Positions 16,391-23,656 of a stretch of 28,685 nucleotides of DNA are shown one piece after another (the first letter of the stretch is position 1; every line of letters starts with the position of its first letter). The translations under genes were made by a program, and so were the position numbers. Where the stretch lies: contig JANMWO010000076.1 of the NCBI GenBank assembly GCA_031394025.1, forward strand, positions 1 to 28,685, given 5' to 3'. The notes beneath the pieces are model-generated. The model was not told where the DNA came from, made no database searches, and saw nothing but the letters and a program-made list of their open reading frames with translations. Source of the stretch: JANXSF01 sp031394025 (lineage in GTDB: Bacteria; Acidobacteriota; Terriglobia; Bryobacterales; Bryobacteraceae).

Positions 16391-17563
16391 ATGCTCCGCT
16401 ACGAAACTGCGGGAGAATCGCATGGCGAATGTCTGGTGGCTACGGTCACTGGCTTGCCCGCTGGTGTGCCCATCTCCCTCCAAAAAATTAACCGTGAACT
16501 GTGGCGACGTCAGCAAGGCTTTGGACGCGGTGGTCGTATGAAGATTGAAACCGATCAAGCCCAACTCGTCGCGGGCGTGCGCCATTCGCAAACTATCGGC
16601 TCACCCATCGCCATCATCGTCCAGAATAAAGACTGGAAAAACTGGACTGAGATTCTGCCTGTGGAAGACTACACTGGCTCCGATGCCAACACCAAACCGG
16701 TCACCCGTCCGCGACCCGGTCATGCTGATTTGGCTGGTGGCATTAAGTACAACTATCGCGACGCCCGCTATATTCTGGAACGCGCCTCGGCCCGTGAAAC
16801 CACCATGCGCGTAGCCGTCGGTGCAATCGCCAAAGCGTTCCTTGCTGAGTTTGGAATTGAGGTGCTGAGCCACGTGATCGCCGTAGGGACGGAGCGTCTT
16901 GGCCGCAACGCCACTTGGGACGAACTGGTTGCGCTGAGTTTGAAAGATGAAGTGATGCTCGGTTGCGTTTGCCCCGAAGCTGAGGCTCGCATGAAGTTAG
17001 TTGTGGACGAAGCCTATCGCACTGGCGATACTGTGGGCGGCGTGTTTGAAGTGGTCGCCCACGGCCTTCCCATCGGACTGGGTTCGCACATTGCCTGGGA
17101 CACGCGACTGGATGGACGACTGGCGCAAGCCATCGTTTCCATGCAGGCCGTGAAAGGTGTGGAAGTCGGATTCGCACAGGAAGGTTCGGAAGCGTTCGGA
17201 TCGAAAGTGCAAGATACCATCCACTACAACAAGGAAAATCGCGAATTCTTCCGTGGCGCTAATCGTGCGGGTGGTTTAGAAGGTGGCATCACTAACGGGC
17301 AGGATATATTGGTTCGCGGTCTGCTGAAACCTATCTCAACATTGCGTCGTCCTCTGGAAAGTGTCGATCTGGAAACACGTGATCCTGAAAAAGCGGCCTA
17401 CGAGCGTAGCGACATTTGCGTTGCCCCAGCGGCTGGTGTGATTGGGGAAGCGATGGTGGCCATCGTATTGGCTCAAGCGATGCTGGAAAAATTTGGCGGC
17501 GATTCGCTGGGTGAAACGCGACGGAACTATGATGGATATCAGCAACAAGTGAAGGCTTACTGA
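16391..17563 (+). CDS. aroC: Chorismate synthase
   Basis: Last enzyme of the shikimate pathway: it converts EPSP to chorismate using reduced FMN. With the ATG at 16391 the protein has 390 residues and begins MLRYETAGESHGECLV, the family N-terminus with the GESHG signature; the frame extends 135 bases further up, but those residues are not part of the family. Other marks are GRGGRMKIETDQ, HSQTIGSPIAI, RASARETTMRVAVGAIAK (the RxSARET flavin/substrate motif), GLPIGLGSHIAWDTRLDG and the C-terminal DICVAPAAGVIGEAMVAIVL. The stop TGA and the def ATG share one base (TGATG). def and fmt follow without gaps, probably one operon. Confidence 0.96.
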   Translation: MLRYETAGESHGECLVATVTGLPAGVPISLQKINRELWRRQQGFGRGGRMKIETDQAQLVAGVRHSQTIGSPIAIIVQNKDWKNWTEILPVEDYTGSDANTKPVTRPRPGHADLAGGIKYNYRDARYILERASARETTMRVAVGAIAKAFLAEFGIEVLSHVIAVGTERLGRNATWDELVALSLKDEVMLGCVCPEAEARMKLVVDEAYRTGDTVGGVFEVVAHGLPIGLGSHIAWDTRLDGRLAQAIVSMQAVKGVEVGFAQEGSEAFGSKVQDTIHYNKENREFFRGANRAGGLEGGITNGQDILVRGLLKPISTLRRPLESVDLETRDPEKAAYERSDICVAPAAGVIGEAMVAIVLAQAMLEKFGGDSLGETRRNYDGYQQQVKAY

Positions 17564-18075
17564 TGAAACTGCAGATCACCAAATATGGGCATCCGGTGCT
17601 TGAAACGGTGGCTGAGGCCATCACGGATTTCGGTCCTGCGCTGCACAAGCTGGTGGATGATATGTTCGAAACCATGTACTCCGCCAAAGGAGTTGGGTTG
17701 GCCGCGCCGCAAGTGAATGTTTCGCGCAGGCTCACGGTGATTGATGTCTCTTCGGGGACCAGGCCGGAAGACAAGTTGGTGCTGATCAACCCGAAAATCA
17801 TTCGGCTGGATGGTTCTCAAGTTGGCGAAGAGGGTTGCCTTTCCATCCCTGGTTTCCGTGAAGATGTGAAGCGCGCCTTAACCGCAACTGTTCGCGCGCA
17901 GAATGCCAAGGGTGAGCATTTTGAAGTCACCGGTGAAGAGTTATTGGCGCGCGCCATGCAGCATGAAATCGACCATTTGAATGGGATTTTGTTCATTCAG
18001 CATCTCAGTTTGTTGAAGCGTGATCTGATCAAACGCAAAGTCAAGAAACTACAAAAGGCGGGCGAGTGGACCTAG
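17563..18075 (+). CDS. def: Peptide deformylase
   Basis: Metalloenzyme that removes the formyl group from the initiator methionine of new proteins. The 170 residues carry the three family motifs: GVGLAAPQV (residues 43-51), EEGCLSIPG (89-97, metal ligand Cys92) and MQHEIDHLNGILF (132-144, ligands His134 and His138 with catalytic Glu135). Length is normal. The ATG overlaps the aroC stop by one base and the 3' end overlaps the fmt GTG by 10 bases. The def-fmt pair is a widespread functional couple: formylation and deformylation of the start Met. Confidence 0.97.
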   Translation: MKLQITKYGHPVLETVAEAITDFGPALHKLVDDMFETMYSAKGVGLAAPQVNVSRRLTVIDVSSGTRPEDKLVLINPKIIRLDGSQVGEEGCLSIPGFREDVKRALTATVRAQNAKGEHFEVTGEELLARAMQHEIDHLNGILFIQHLSLLKRDLIKRKVKKLQKAGEWT

Positions 18076-19022
18076 TATTTCTAGGCACTCCACCATTTGC
18101 AGTCCCCACGCTGGAAGCTCTGATTGCTGCTGGCCATCGTGTAAAAGCTGTTTACACACAGCCGGATCGACCCAGCGGACGGGGTCAGGAACTGTCGCAA
18201 TCGGCAGTGAAGAAAGCCGCCCTGGCCCATAATTTGCCTGTGGTGCAGCCTGAGCGGGTCCGCTTGCCTGAAGAAATTGCCAAGTTAGCGGAGTTCAAGG
18301 TTCCGGTGATGGTTGTGGTTGGTTACGGGCAAATTCTGCCGCAAGCCGTAATTGATTTAGCACCGCTGGGAATCATTAATGTGCACGGGTCGTTGTTGCC
18401 GAAATATCGAGGGGCGGCCCCTATTCAATGGGCCATCGCCAATGGGGAATCGCATACCGGAGTCACTACCATGCGCATTAATGCGGGCATGGACACGGGC
18501 GACATGTTACTGAAGGCGGAGATGGAAATTCAGCCGGATGATACTTCGACGACGCTGGCCGGTAGGCTCTCGTTGCTTGGTGCGGAACTCCTGATTGAGA
18601 CGTTGAAGGGTTTGGAGACGGGCACAATCGCACCCATCCCTCAGGATCATTCTGAAGCAACGTACGCGGCGATTCTGAAGAAGGAAGATGGTCGCATTGA
18701 TTTTTCGCGGACCGCTTTGGAGATCGCCAATCGTCTACGTGGCTTCACCCCTTGGCCCGGTGCTTACACGACTTTTCGTGGGACTCAGTGGAAAGTTCTG
18801 TCGGCGCGACCAGCGGTAGATACAGTCGTCGGCAGTGCTGGAGAAATTCGTCCAATCGGGAAAAGGGTATTTCTAACCTGCGGAAATAGTACGTTATTGG
18901 AAGTGATTGAGCTACAACAGGATGGTCGCAAGCGGATCACCGCAGAGGCGTTCTTGAATGGGCAACGCCCGATTGGTGGTGAAACGTTTGGGCGGTTAAC
19001 AGTGGTCGCGCGGGAAGTATAG
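18066..19022 (+). CDS. fmt: Methionyl-tRNA formyltransferase
   Basis: Transfers a formyl group from 10-formyl-THF to initiator Met-tRNA. The 318 residues begin VDLVFLGTPPFAVPTLEAL with a GTG start inside def. QPDRPSGRGQELSQSAVK follows, then the catalytic block NVHGSLLPKYRGAAPI (about residues 107-122), and THTGVTTMRINAGMDTGDML with the conserved Asp. The C-terminal OB-like tRNA-binding domain includes GFTPWPGAYTTF and ends near GRKRITAEAFLNGQRP. Length and motifs are normal, so the gene should be functional. A second, decayed copy of its 3' end lies about 580 bases downstream, beyond a Uma2 gene. Confidence 0.96.
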   Translation: MDLVFLGTPPFAVPTLEALIAAGHRVKAVYTQPDRPSGRGQELSQSAVKKAALAHNLPVVQPERVRLPEEIAKLAEFKVPVMVVVGYGQILPQAVIDLAPLGIINVHGSLLPKYRGAAPIQWAIANGESHTGVTTMRINAGMDTGDMLLKAEMEIQPDDTSTTLAGRLSLLGAELLIETLKGLETGTIAPIPQDHSEATYAAILKKEDGRIDFSRTALEIANRLRGFTPWPGAYTTFRGTQWKVLSARPAVDTVVGSAGEIRPIGKRVFLTCGNSTLLEVIELQQDGRKRITAEAFLNGQRPIGGETFGRLTVVAREV

Positions 19023-19029
19023 TAGAACG

Positions 19030-19563
19030 ATGGCGGTCAATACACTTATACCGTTGGAAGAATATCTTTCCACTTGCTACCACCCTGACCGTGAATACGT
19101 TCACGGTGAGTTAGTGGAGCGAAGCGTGGGTGATTATTCACACAGCAGGCTTCAGGCACTCCTTACAATGTTTTTTGGAACATTGGAAGACACGCTTCAC
19201 ATAAGAGTTCTTCTAGAACAGCGCATTCGTGTTCTGATCTCTGATAGTGAAAAACGATATCGCATTCCAGACGTATGTGTCGTACGCACGCCCTTTGAAC
19301 ACGAAGAGGTGTTTACCCGCCCGCCTTACCTTGCGATTGAAGTCCTTTCGCCGGATGACCGGACCGCAGACACATTGGTTAAAGCTTCAGACTACTCCCG
19401 CTTCGGCATCCAGCACATCTGGATTGTGGACCCTGCAGAGCAAAAGTTATTTATGGCCGATGGGCGTGGCATTCGGGAAATTGAAGACTTGGTTGGCCAG
19501 CTACCGGAAATCAGTTTGAGTGTCGATTTCAATATCTTGTTTACCAAGTTACGCCAGCAATAG
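19030..19563 (+). CDS. Uma2-family putative restriction endonuclease-fold protein (copy 2)
   Basis: Second PD-(D/E)XK Uma2/DUF820 protein, 177 residues. It starts MAVNTLIPLEEYL. The core motifs are DREYVHGELVER, YRIPDVCVVR (Asp81), YLAIEVLSPDD (Glu104) and Lys118 in TLVKASDYSRFGI, followed by IWIVDP, so a full nuclease-like centre is present. The ATG lies 7 bases after the fmt stop, with no clear ribosome binding site. It sits between fmt and a decayed copy of the fmt 3' end, which suggests it arrived or moved by recombination at fmt. Family role unknown; no toxin, methylase or transposase partner is seen. Confidence 0.85.
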   Translation: MAVNTLIPLEEYLSTCYHPDREYVHGELVERSVGDYSHSRLQALLTMFFGTLEDTLHIRVLLEQRIRVLISDSEKRYRIPDVCVVRTPFEHEEVFTRPPYLAIEVLSPDDRTADTLVKASDYSRFGIQHIWIVDPAEQKLFMADGRGIREIEDLVGQLPEISLSVDFNILFTKLRQQ

Positions 19564-19572
19564 CTTCGCGGA

Positions 19573-19592
19573 ACAAGACAACAACTTCTTGT
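19573..19592. repeat. Short inverted repeat after the second Uma2 gene
   Basis: ACAAGA (19573-19578) pairs with TCTTGT (19587-19592) across an 8-nt loop, ten bases after the Uma2 stop. It is A/T-rich and weak, with no T-run. It may be a modest terminator or mark the junction with the fmt remnant. Confidence 0.3.
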
Positions 19593-19599
19593 GCAGTAA

Positions 19600-19755
19600 G
19601 AGTACCAAGCAAACAACAAACGGTTCTTGTTATCCTGCGGAGTAAACACTGTTTTGGAAGTGACTGAGTTACACCAGGAAGGGCGTAAGCGCATTACTGC
19701 GGAAGCCTTCTTGAACGGCCAGCACCCAACTGATCACGAAAACTTTGGAGGCTAG
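19600..19755 (+). pseudogene. Decayed duplicate of the fmt 3' end
   Basis: Translated in the frame ending in TAG at 19753-19755, this stretch matches the C-terminal domain of the intact fmt. KRFLLSCG aligns with KRVFLTCG, LEVTELHQEGRKRITAEAFL with LEVIELQQDGRKRITAEAFL, and NGQHP with NGQRP. From CGVNT to the stop I count 27 identities in 39 positions, without gaps. Upstream of about 19600 the match fades and the frame has a stop (TAA at 19597-19599). It lacks a start and the catalytic domain, so it is a remnant. Its last bases contain the GGAGG that serves argJ. The level of divergence says it is not a very recent copy. Confidence 0.8.
19747..19751 (+). promoter_or_regulatory. Shine-Dalgarno site deciding the argJ TTG start
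   Basis: GGAGG five bases before TTG at 19757, within the fmt remnant. An upstream in-frame TTG at 19745 overlaps this site and has no site of its own, so 19757 is preferred. Confidence 0.65.
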
Positions 19756-19756
19756 T

Positions 19757-20935
19757 TTGTTCCCTCTGCCCATAGGCTATCGCTATGCAGCCGCCCACGC
19801 AGGCATCCGCAAGGATAAGCGTCATGACCTTGCTTTGATTGTTTCCGACACCACTGCATCCGCTGCTGGAGTGTTCACCAAGAACCTTGTTCAAGCTGCG
19901 CCGGTTCTGCTATCGAAAGCCAATTTGAAGGCGTCCCGTGGAAAGGCCAGTGTCATTGTGGTGAATGCCGGAAATGCAAATTGCGCGACACGCACTGGGG
20001 CCAAGGTTGCGCTGGATACCTGTAAAGCTGTCGCGAAAGCACTGCGTATTCCTGTGGACCATGTACTGCCCGCGTCCACTGGTGTGATCGGGGTCGAAAT
20101 GGATGGCTCGAAACTTACCACTGCAATGCCCTCGCTGGTGGCGTCTTTGGGTGGTGATTTTGAATCGGTAGCCAAAGCGATTCTTACCACTGACCTGGTT
20201 CCCAAGCGGGCCGCCGCACGCTTGGCAACTAAAGGTGGAACGGTCACCCTTTCCGGCATGACGAAAGGTTCCGGCATGATTCATCCGATGATGGCCACCA
20301 CCCTGGGCTTCGTGATGACCGATGCTCGCCTATCGCCCTCGGACTTGAAACCCATGTTGCAGAGGGCCACGGCACGTAGCTTTAATCGTTTGTCGGTGGA
20401 TGGCGACATGTCCACCAACGACACGATTTTCCTACTGGCCAACGGTGCTTCGGGATCAGCGTTAACGGTTAAAGAAAAGCTGTTGTTCGAAGAAGCGCTT
20501 ACGCATCTTTTGGAAGATCTGGCGATTCAAATTGCCCGCGACGGTGAAGGGGCCACTAAGTTAGTCACCATTGATGTAGCGGGGACTCGCACCGAAGCCG
20601 ATGCCGAAACCATTGCTCGAGCCATCGCAAATTCGCCATTGGTGAAAACTGCGATCTATGGAAACGATGCGAATTGGGGTCGTATCCTTGCTGCCGCAGG
20701 TTATGCAGGCGTGAAGTTTGATCCAGCTCAAGTTGAAATTGACATGCAAGGGGTCACGGTTTGTCGTGGTGGTTTGGCGGCTAAGTTTAATGAAGAGGAA
20801 TTGAAGTATTTGCTGAACACACCTGACGTGCGCATTGATTTGCGTATTCAAGGGAAAGGCAAAGGCCGTGCCCGCTTCTTCACTTGCGATTTTACGGAAG
20901 GCTATATCAAGATCAACGCAAGTTATCGGTCGTAA
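19757..20935 (+). CDS. argJ: Glutamate N-acetyltransferase / ornithine acetyltransferase
   Basis: Recycles the acetyl group from N-acetylornithine to glutamate in arginine synthesis; some members also use acetyl-CoA. With the TTG at 19757 the protein has 392 residues, starting LFPLPIGYRYAAAHAGIRK as in the family. It has VNAGNANCATRTG, PASTGVIGVEM, and the self-cleavage site KGSGMIHPMMATTLGF, where the chain is cut before the Thr after MMA (about residue 181) to give alpha and beta subunits, that Thr being the nucleophile. NDTIFLLANG and AIYGNDANWGRILAAAGYAG follow. The family consensus at the cleavage site is ATML; here it is ATTL. No other arg gene is adjacent. Confidence 0.95.
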   Translation: MFPLPIGYRYAAAHAGIRKDKRHDLALIVSDTTASAAGVFTKNLVQAAPVLLSKANLKASRGKASVIVVNAGNANCATRTGAKVALDTCKAVAKALRIPVDHVLPASTGVIGVEMDGSKLTTAMPSLVASLGGDFESVAKAILTTDLVPKRAAARLATKGGTVTLSGMTKGSGMIHPMMATTLGFVMTDARLSPSDLKPMLQRATARSFNRLSVDGDMSTNDTIFLLANGASGSALTVKEKLLFEEALTHLLEDLAIQIARDGEGATKLVTIDVAGTRTEADAETIARAIANSPLVKTAIYGNDANWGRILAAAGYAGVKFDPAQVEIDMQGVTVCRGGLAAKFNEEELKYLLNTPDVRIDLRIQGKGKGRARFFTCDFTEGYIKINASYRS

Positions 20936-20940
20936 TCAAC

Positions 20941-21351
20941 ATGCACCTGGGACGCCGCCAATTCCTCGCTGTGCTGATCGGTTCCAGCGGCATGTCCGCG
21001 CAGTCTGAAGATGTATCGCATGAAACGCTGCTGGAAGTGTTGGGCGAATTCACCGCAGCCCTTAGTGAAGGCAACGCCGAAGCCGCCATCGGCCTAACTG
21101 ACTTCGCAACCGGGACCATGGCCAGGCAACTGCGCGATTTGCTTGCGAGCAACGAAATCGGCTCCGCTATCGACCCTGTGGAATGGAGCGGACCACTTAC
21201 TGTTCAACTGGATTGGCTGCTGGAAATTCGCTCGGCAGAAGCGGTGGGAACGGTGATTCGCAAGCGCGAAAAAGTCATCTGCCGTTTCGTGAAAAAAGGG
21301 AAGCGATGGAAGATTGCATCGCTGGAACCGGTCGCGTTCTTTCATAATTAA
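20941..21351 (+). CDS. Tat-signal hypothetical protein, probably NTF2/SnoaL-like
   Basis: A 136-residue protein starting at the ATG five bases after the argJ stop; the frame is open into argJ, but this start gives a clean twin-arginine signal, GRRQFLAVLIGSSGMSAQS, with Arg5-Arg6. The mature part opens with a helix pattern (LLEVLGEFTAALSEGNAEAA) and ends in strands (VICRFVKKGKRWKIASLEPV), which resembles the NTF2/SnoaL fold of small exported domains. I can see no catalytic residues. Its stop overlaps the stop of the next, convergent gene by two bases. Likely exported folded to the periplasm; ligand unknown. Confidence 0.7.
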   Translation: MHLGRRQFLAVLIGSSGMSAQSEDVSHETLLEVLGEFTAALSEGNAEAAIGLTDFATGTMARQLRDLLASNEIGSAIDPVEWSGPLTVQLDWLLEIRSAEAVGTVIRKREKVICRFVKKGKRWKIASLEPVAFFHN

Positions 21352-22055
21352 GGACAGTTACAGACTCGGCAACCTTTGTCGAAGACAACTTTCCACTGTC
21401 CATTCCCTTCGCGACGCCAGACTGAATTGAAGGTTCCGGTGCGCTTGCCTGACGGGTCTTTGACAGGCCCTGAGGAAAGCGCCAGGGTACCTGAGGCGTT
21501 CACTTCGATTCGATCTGGGTCCCATGAGAATGGGGCTTGCGGCCCTTCGTAAAAAGCCTTCCAGTCTTTGGCGACATTGTCAGCACCGCGCAATGGCTGT
21601 GCGCCTGCAAAAAAGATGGCGTCCTTGGCCAGAAACGAAACAAAGGCGGCGTGATCGCGATCAGCCATTGATTTCGCGAATCCTCTTTCTGTTTGGCGTA
21701 CCTGTTCTTGCAGTTCCCCCGGCGTGGCAACAAACGGCGGGCACTGGCAAGTTGGGCAACTATAATCCAACACAGCCTTCCAACTGCCATTCAATTCCAA
21801 TCTCCAAATGGAGTTGAATTTGGTTCCACTTACTAACGCCAGCTTTCCTGAATCAAGAACTTCGATCTGCTGTGGCTCCCAGCCGACACCTTTGGGTGAA
21901 TGGAAGATTGCATCGGCTGCCAGAAACTTGTTGGATGCCGTAAGATTATCTTCGGCCATTGCTTTAGCGAAGGCAGTTGCTGTTTCACGCACCTTGGCTG
22001 TAACTTCAGCGTTGGTTACGGCCATTAATAAAAAGGCAATGGGCAAGGTCAGCAT
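21348..22055 (-). CDS. Exported tandem DUF4440/SnoaL-type protein with duplicated CxxCxC tails
   Basis: A 235-residue protein with a short signal-like N-terminus (MLTLPIAFLLMAVTNA) and two copies of an NTF2-like DUF4440-type domain. Copy 1 (about residues 18-107) is shorter: between its DAIF and the GWEPQQIEV strand, 22 residues present in copy 2 (DAIF to SWDPDRIEV) are missing, and about ten more are lost before FNSIWRLE/FNSVWRRE. Both copies end in the same cysteine motif: C100-C103-C105 and C229-C232-C234, each CxxCxCP or CxxCxCP-like at the chain end. The family binds small ligands or acts as isomerase-like domains; the Cys tail is not part of it. It is divergent from bluB with a very short gap. 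Confidence 0.78.
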   Translation of the reverse strand: MLTLPIAFLLMAVTNAEVTAKVRETATAFAKAMAEDNLTASNKFLAADAIFHSPKGVGWEPQQIEVLDSGKLALVSGTKFNSIWRLELNGSWKAVLDYSCPTCQCPPFVATPGELQEQVRQTERGFAKSMADRDHAAFVSFLAKDAIFFAGAQPLRGADNVAKDWKAFYEGPQAPFSWDPDRIEVNASGTLALSSGPVKDPSGKRTGTFNSVWRREGNGQWKVVFDKGCRVCNCP

Positions 22056-22071
22056 GCACTTAGTTTAACTT

Positions 22072-22731
22072 GTGTGCGAAGCTATCGGATGCGTGTCCGT
22101 TCCTATTTTTAGTCCTGAATTCCGTGACGATCTTGAGAAGCTGCTGGTGTGGCGGCGTGACGTCAGGCACTTCCGCACAACTCCGATAGACCCTGCGTTG
22201 GTGGATAACTTGTTACGCCAGGCAATGCTTGCCCCGTCGGTCGGATTTTCTCAACCATGGCGATGGGTCTTGGTGGAAGATGCGGCGCGGCGTCTAGCGA
22301 TAAAGGAAAACTTCGCCATGGCCAATGCCAGTGCGCTTGCAAATTATCAAGGGGAGCAAGCTGCGGAATATGGTCGTCTAAAATTGGCCGGGTTGCACGA
22401 AGCTCCAGTGCACATTGGAGTCTTTGCCGATGTAGAGGCAGCCACTGGTTCCGGTCTTGGACGTCAGACTATGCCGCAGACACTAACCTGGTCCGTAGTG
22501 ATGGCGATCCATACGTTGTGGTTGGCCGCACAAGCGGAAGGGTTGGGCTTGGGGTGGGTTTCCATTCTGGATCCAATTGCCGCCCAAACATGCCTGGACG
22601 TCCCTAATCACTGGACATTTCTAGCCTACCTTTGTTTGGGTTGGCCAGTTGAGCCGAGTCAGGATCCACTATTGGAACGCGCTGGATGGGAACGGCGGTT
22701 AGCAGTGGATCAGTTAATTTTCCGACGATAA
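22072..22731 (+). CDS. bluB: 5,6-dimethylbenzimidazole synthase
   Basis: Nitroreductase-like flavoenzyme that breaks down reduced FMN with O2 to make 5,6-dimethylbenzimidazole, the lower ligand of vitamin B12. The frame gives 219 residues. LLVWRRDVRHF, APSVGFSQPWRW, LHEAPVHIGVFAD, GLGRQTMPQTLTWSVV and GLGLGWVSILDP are the specific BluB blocks and separate it from ordinary nitroreductases. The first start is GTG at 22072; GTG at 22093 would give a shorter protein beginning near the family start (SVPIFSPEF). No cob genes and no cobalamin riboswitch are next to it; the gap to the divergent gene is only 16 to 37 bases. Confidence 0.92.
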   Translation: MCEAIGCVSVPIFSPEFRDDLEKLLVWRRDVRHFRTTPIDPALVDNLLRQAMLAPSVGFSQPWRWVLVEDAARRLAIKENFAMANASALANYQGEQAAEYGRLKLAGLHEAPVHIGVFADVEAATGSGLGRQTMPQTLTWSVVMAIHTLWLAAQAEGLGLGWVSILDPIAAQTCLDVPNHWTFLAYLCLGWPVEPSQDPLLERAGWERRLAVDQLIFRR

Positions 22732-22755
22732 GTTAGTTTAAATCACGAAGTCTAA

Positions 22756-22761
22756 TATAAT
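22756..22761 (+). promoter_or_regulatory. Candidate -10 box for the HbpS/GlcG-like gene
   Basis: A perfect TATAAT in an A/T-rich 82-base gap after bluB, 52 bases before the ATG. No good -35 hexamer stands 16-18 bases upstream, so this is a moderate candidate. Confidence 0.4.
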
Positions 22762-22813
22762 TTGATAAGTACCCCAGCAGGTAAAAACTCAACGATTAAG
22801 AGGATTAGACCGA

Positions 22814-23608
22814 ATGAAGAAGACACAGTTATTTACCACGGCTTGGACGATGGCCTGTTTGCTCGCCGGACCAAGTATGGGATTATTGCGCGCAGATGAC
22901 GGCGGAGCAGCCCGGGCATGTCGGAATTTGCCATCGCACGCAGCCTTGAAAGCGGCATTGATTGCGGCACGAACACAGGCCAACGGCGGGTTCAACCTGG
23001 ACATGTGGGGCACCATTGTGAATCGCGATGGGGTGGTTTGCGCAGTTGCTTTTACGGGAACGGACCGGGGTCAACAGTGGCCTGGAAGTCGGGTGATTTC
23101 AGCTCAAAAAGCCAACACTGCCAACGCTTTCAGCCTTCCTGGACTGGTTCTTTCCACGGCCAATCTGTTTAGCGCCGTTCAGCCTGGAGGCAGCTTATTT
23201 GGTTTGCAGGCGAGCAATCCGGTGAGCACATCAGTGGCTTACGGAGGGAATTCAGCCGATTTTGGCCAGGCGAATGATCCAATGATGGGCAGTCGAATTG
23301 GCGGCGTGAATGTGTTTGGTGGTGGCCTAGCTCTGTATAACTCAACCCACGTTCTGGTTGGAGGCCTTGGAGTAAGTGGTGATTCTTCCTGTGCCGATCA
23401 CAATATTGCCTGGCGAACACGCCGCAATTTGAATCTGTCTTTCGTTCCTGGCGGAGTAAGTGGCGACGCTACTCGTCCGGATAACATCGTTTACGATATT
23501 ACCAATGCGCCCGGTCTGGGCCTTGGAGTAAGTGCCGGTGGTTGGGGACATCCAGCATGCAGCGCTACGGCTACAGGGATTTCCGCAACATTGCCAATTA
23601 AGCAGTAA
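22814..23608 (+). CDS. Exported HbpS/GlcG-family (DUF336) protein
   Basis: A 264-residue secreted protein. The N-terminus is a Sec signal peptide (MKKTQLFTTAWTMACLLAGPS, likely cut near residue 27 after LLRA). The mature part matches the HbpS/GlcG heme- or cofactor-binding-like family: LPSHAALKAALIAARTQANGG, WGTIVNRDGVVCAVAFTG, SRVISAQKANTANAFS, and GGLALYNSTHVLVGGLGVSGD with SCADHNIAWRTRR. The family is about 140 residues in its core; this protein is longer with a Gly-rich middle and an extra C-terminal part. HbpS of Streptomyces binds heme; binding here is not shown. The next gene converges and shares a hairpin. Confidence 0.82.
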   Translation: MKKTQLFTTAWTMACLLAGPSMGLLRADDGGAARACRNLPSHAALKAALIAARTQANGGFNLDMWGTIVNRDGVVCAVAFTGTDRGQQWPGSRVISAQKANTANAFSLPGLVLSTANLFSAVQPGGSLFGLQASNPVSTSVAYGGNSADFGQANDPMMGSRIGGVNVFGGGLALYNSTHVLVGGLGVSGDSSCADHNIAWRTRRNLNLSFVPGGVSGDATRPDNIVYDITNAPGLGLGVSAGGWGHPACSATATGISATLPIKQ

Positions 23609-23619
23609 GTAGTTTGGGG

Positions 23620-23647
23620 GGGGCTTGCTTTTTTAGAGCCAAGCCCC
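23620..23647. terminator. Hairpin between convergent genes, possible bidirectional terminator
   Basis: GGGGCTTG (23620-23627) pairs perfectly with CAAGCCCC (23640-23647) across a 12-nt loop that contains six T. It lies between the HbpS/GlcG-like gene and the opposing hydrolase gene. A run of eight G starts at 23616. No T-run follows the stem outside, so it is not a textbook intrinsic terminator. Confidence 0.5.
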
Positions 23648-23656
23648 ACTAAGACG

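Noticed and set aside
15649..19563. The two Uma2 genes as a recent duplication
   Set aside because: They share only family motifs; their sequences between motifs differ throughout, so they are distant paralogues or separate arrivals.
21990..22100. Possible cobalamin riboswitch before bluB
   Set aside because: The gap is far too short for a B12 riboswitch and no B12-box-like sequence was seen.
23616..23623. Run of eight G after the HbpS/GlcG-like gene as a phase-variable tract
   Set aside because: It lies outside coding sequence beyond the stop and is better explained as the base of the adjacent hairpin; no promoter is near it.
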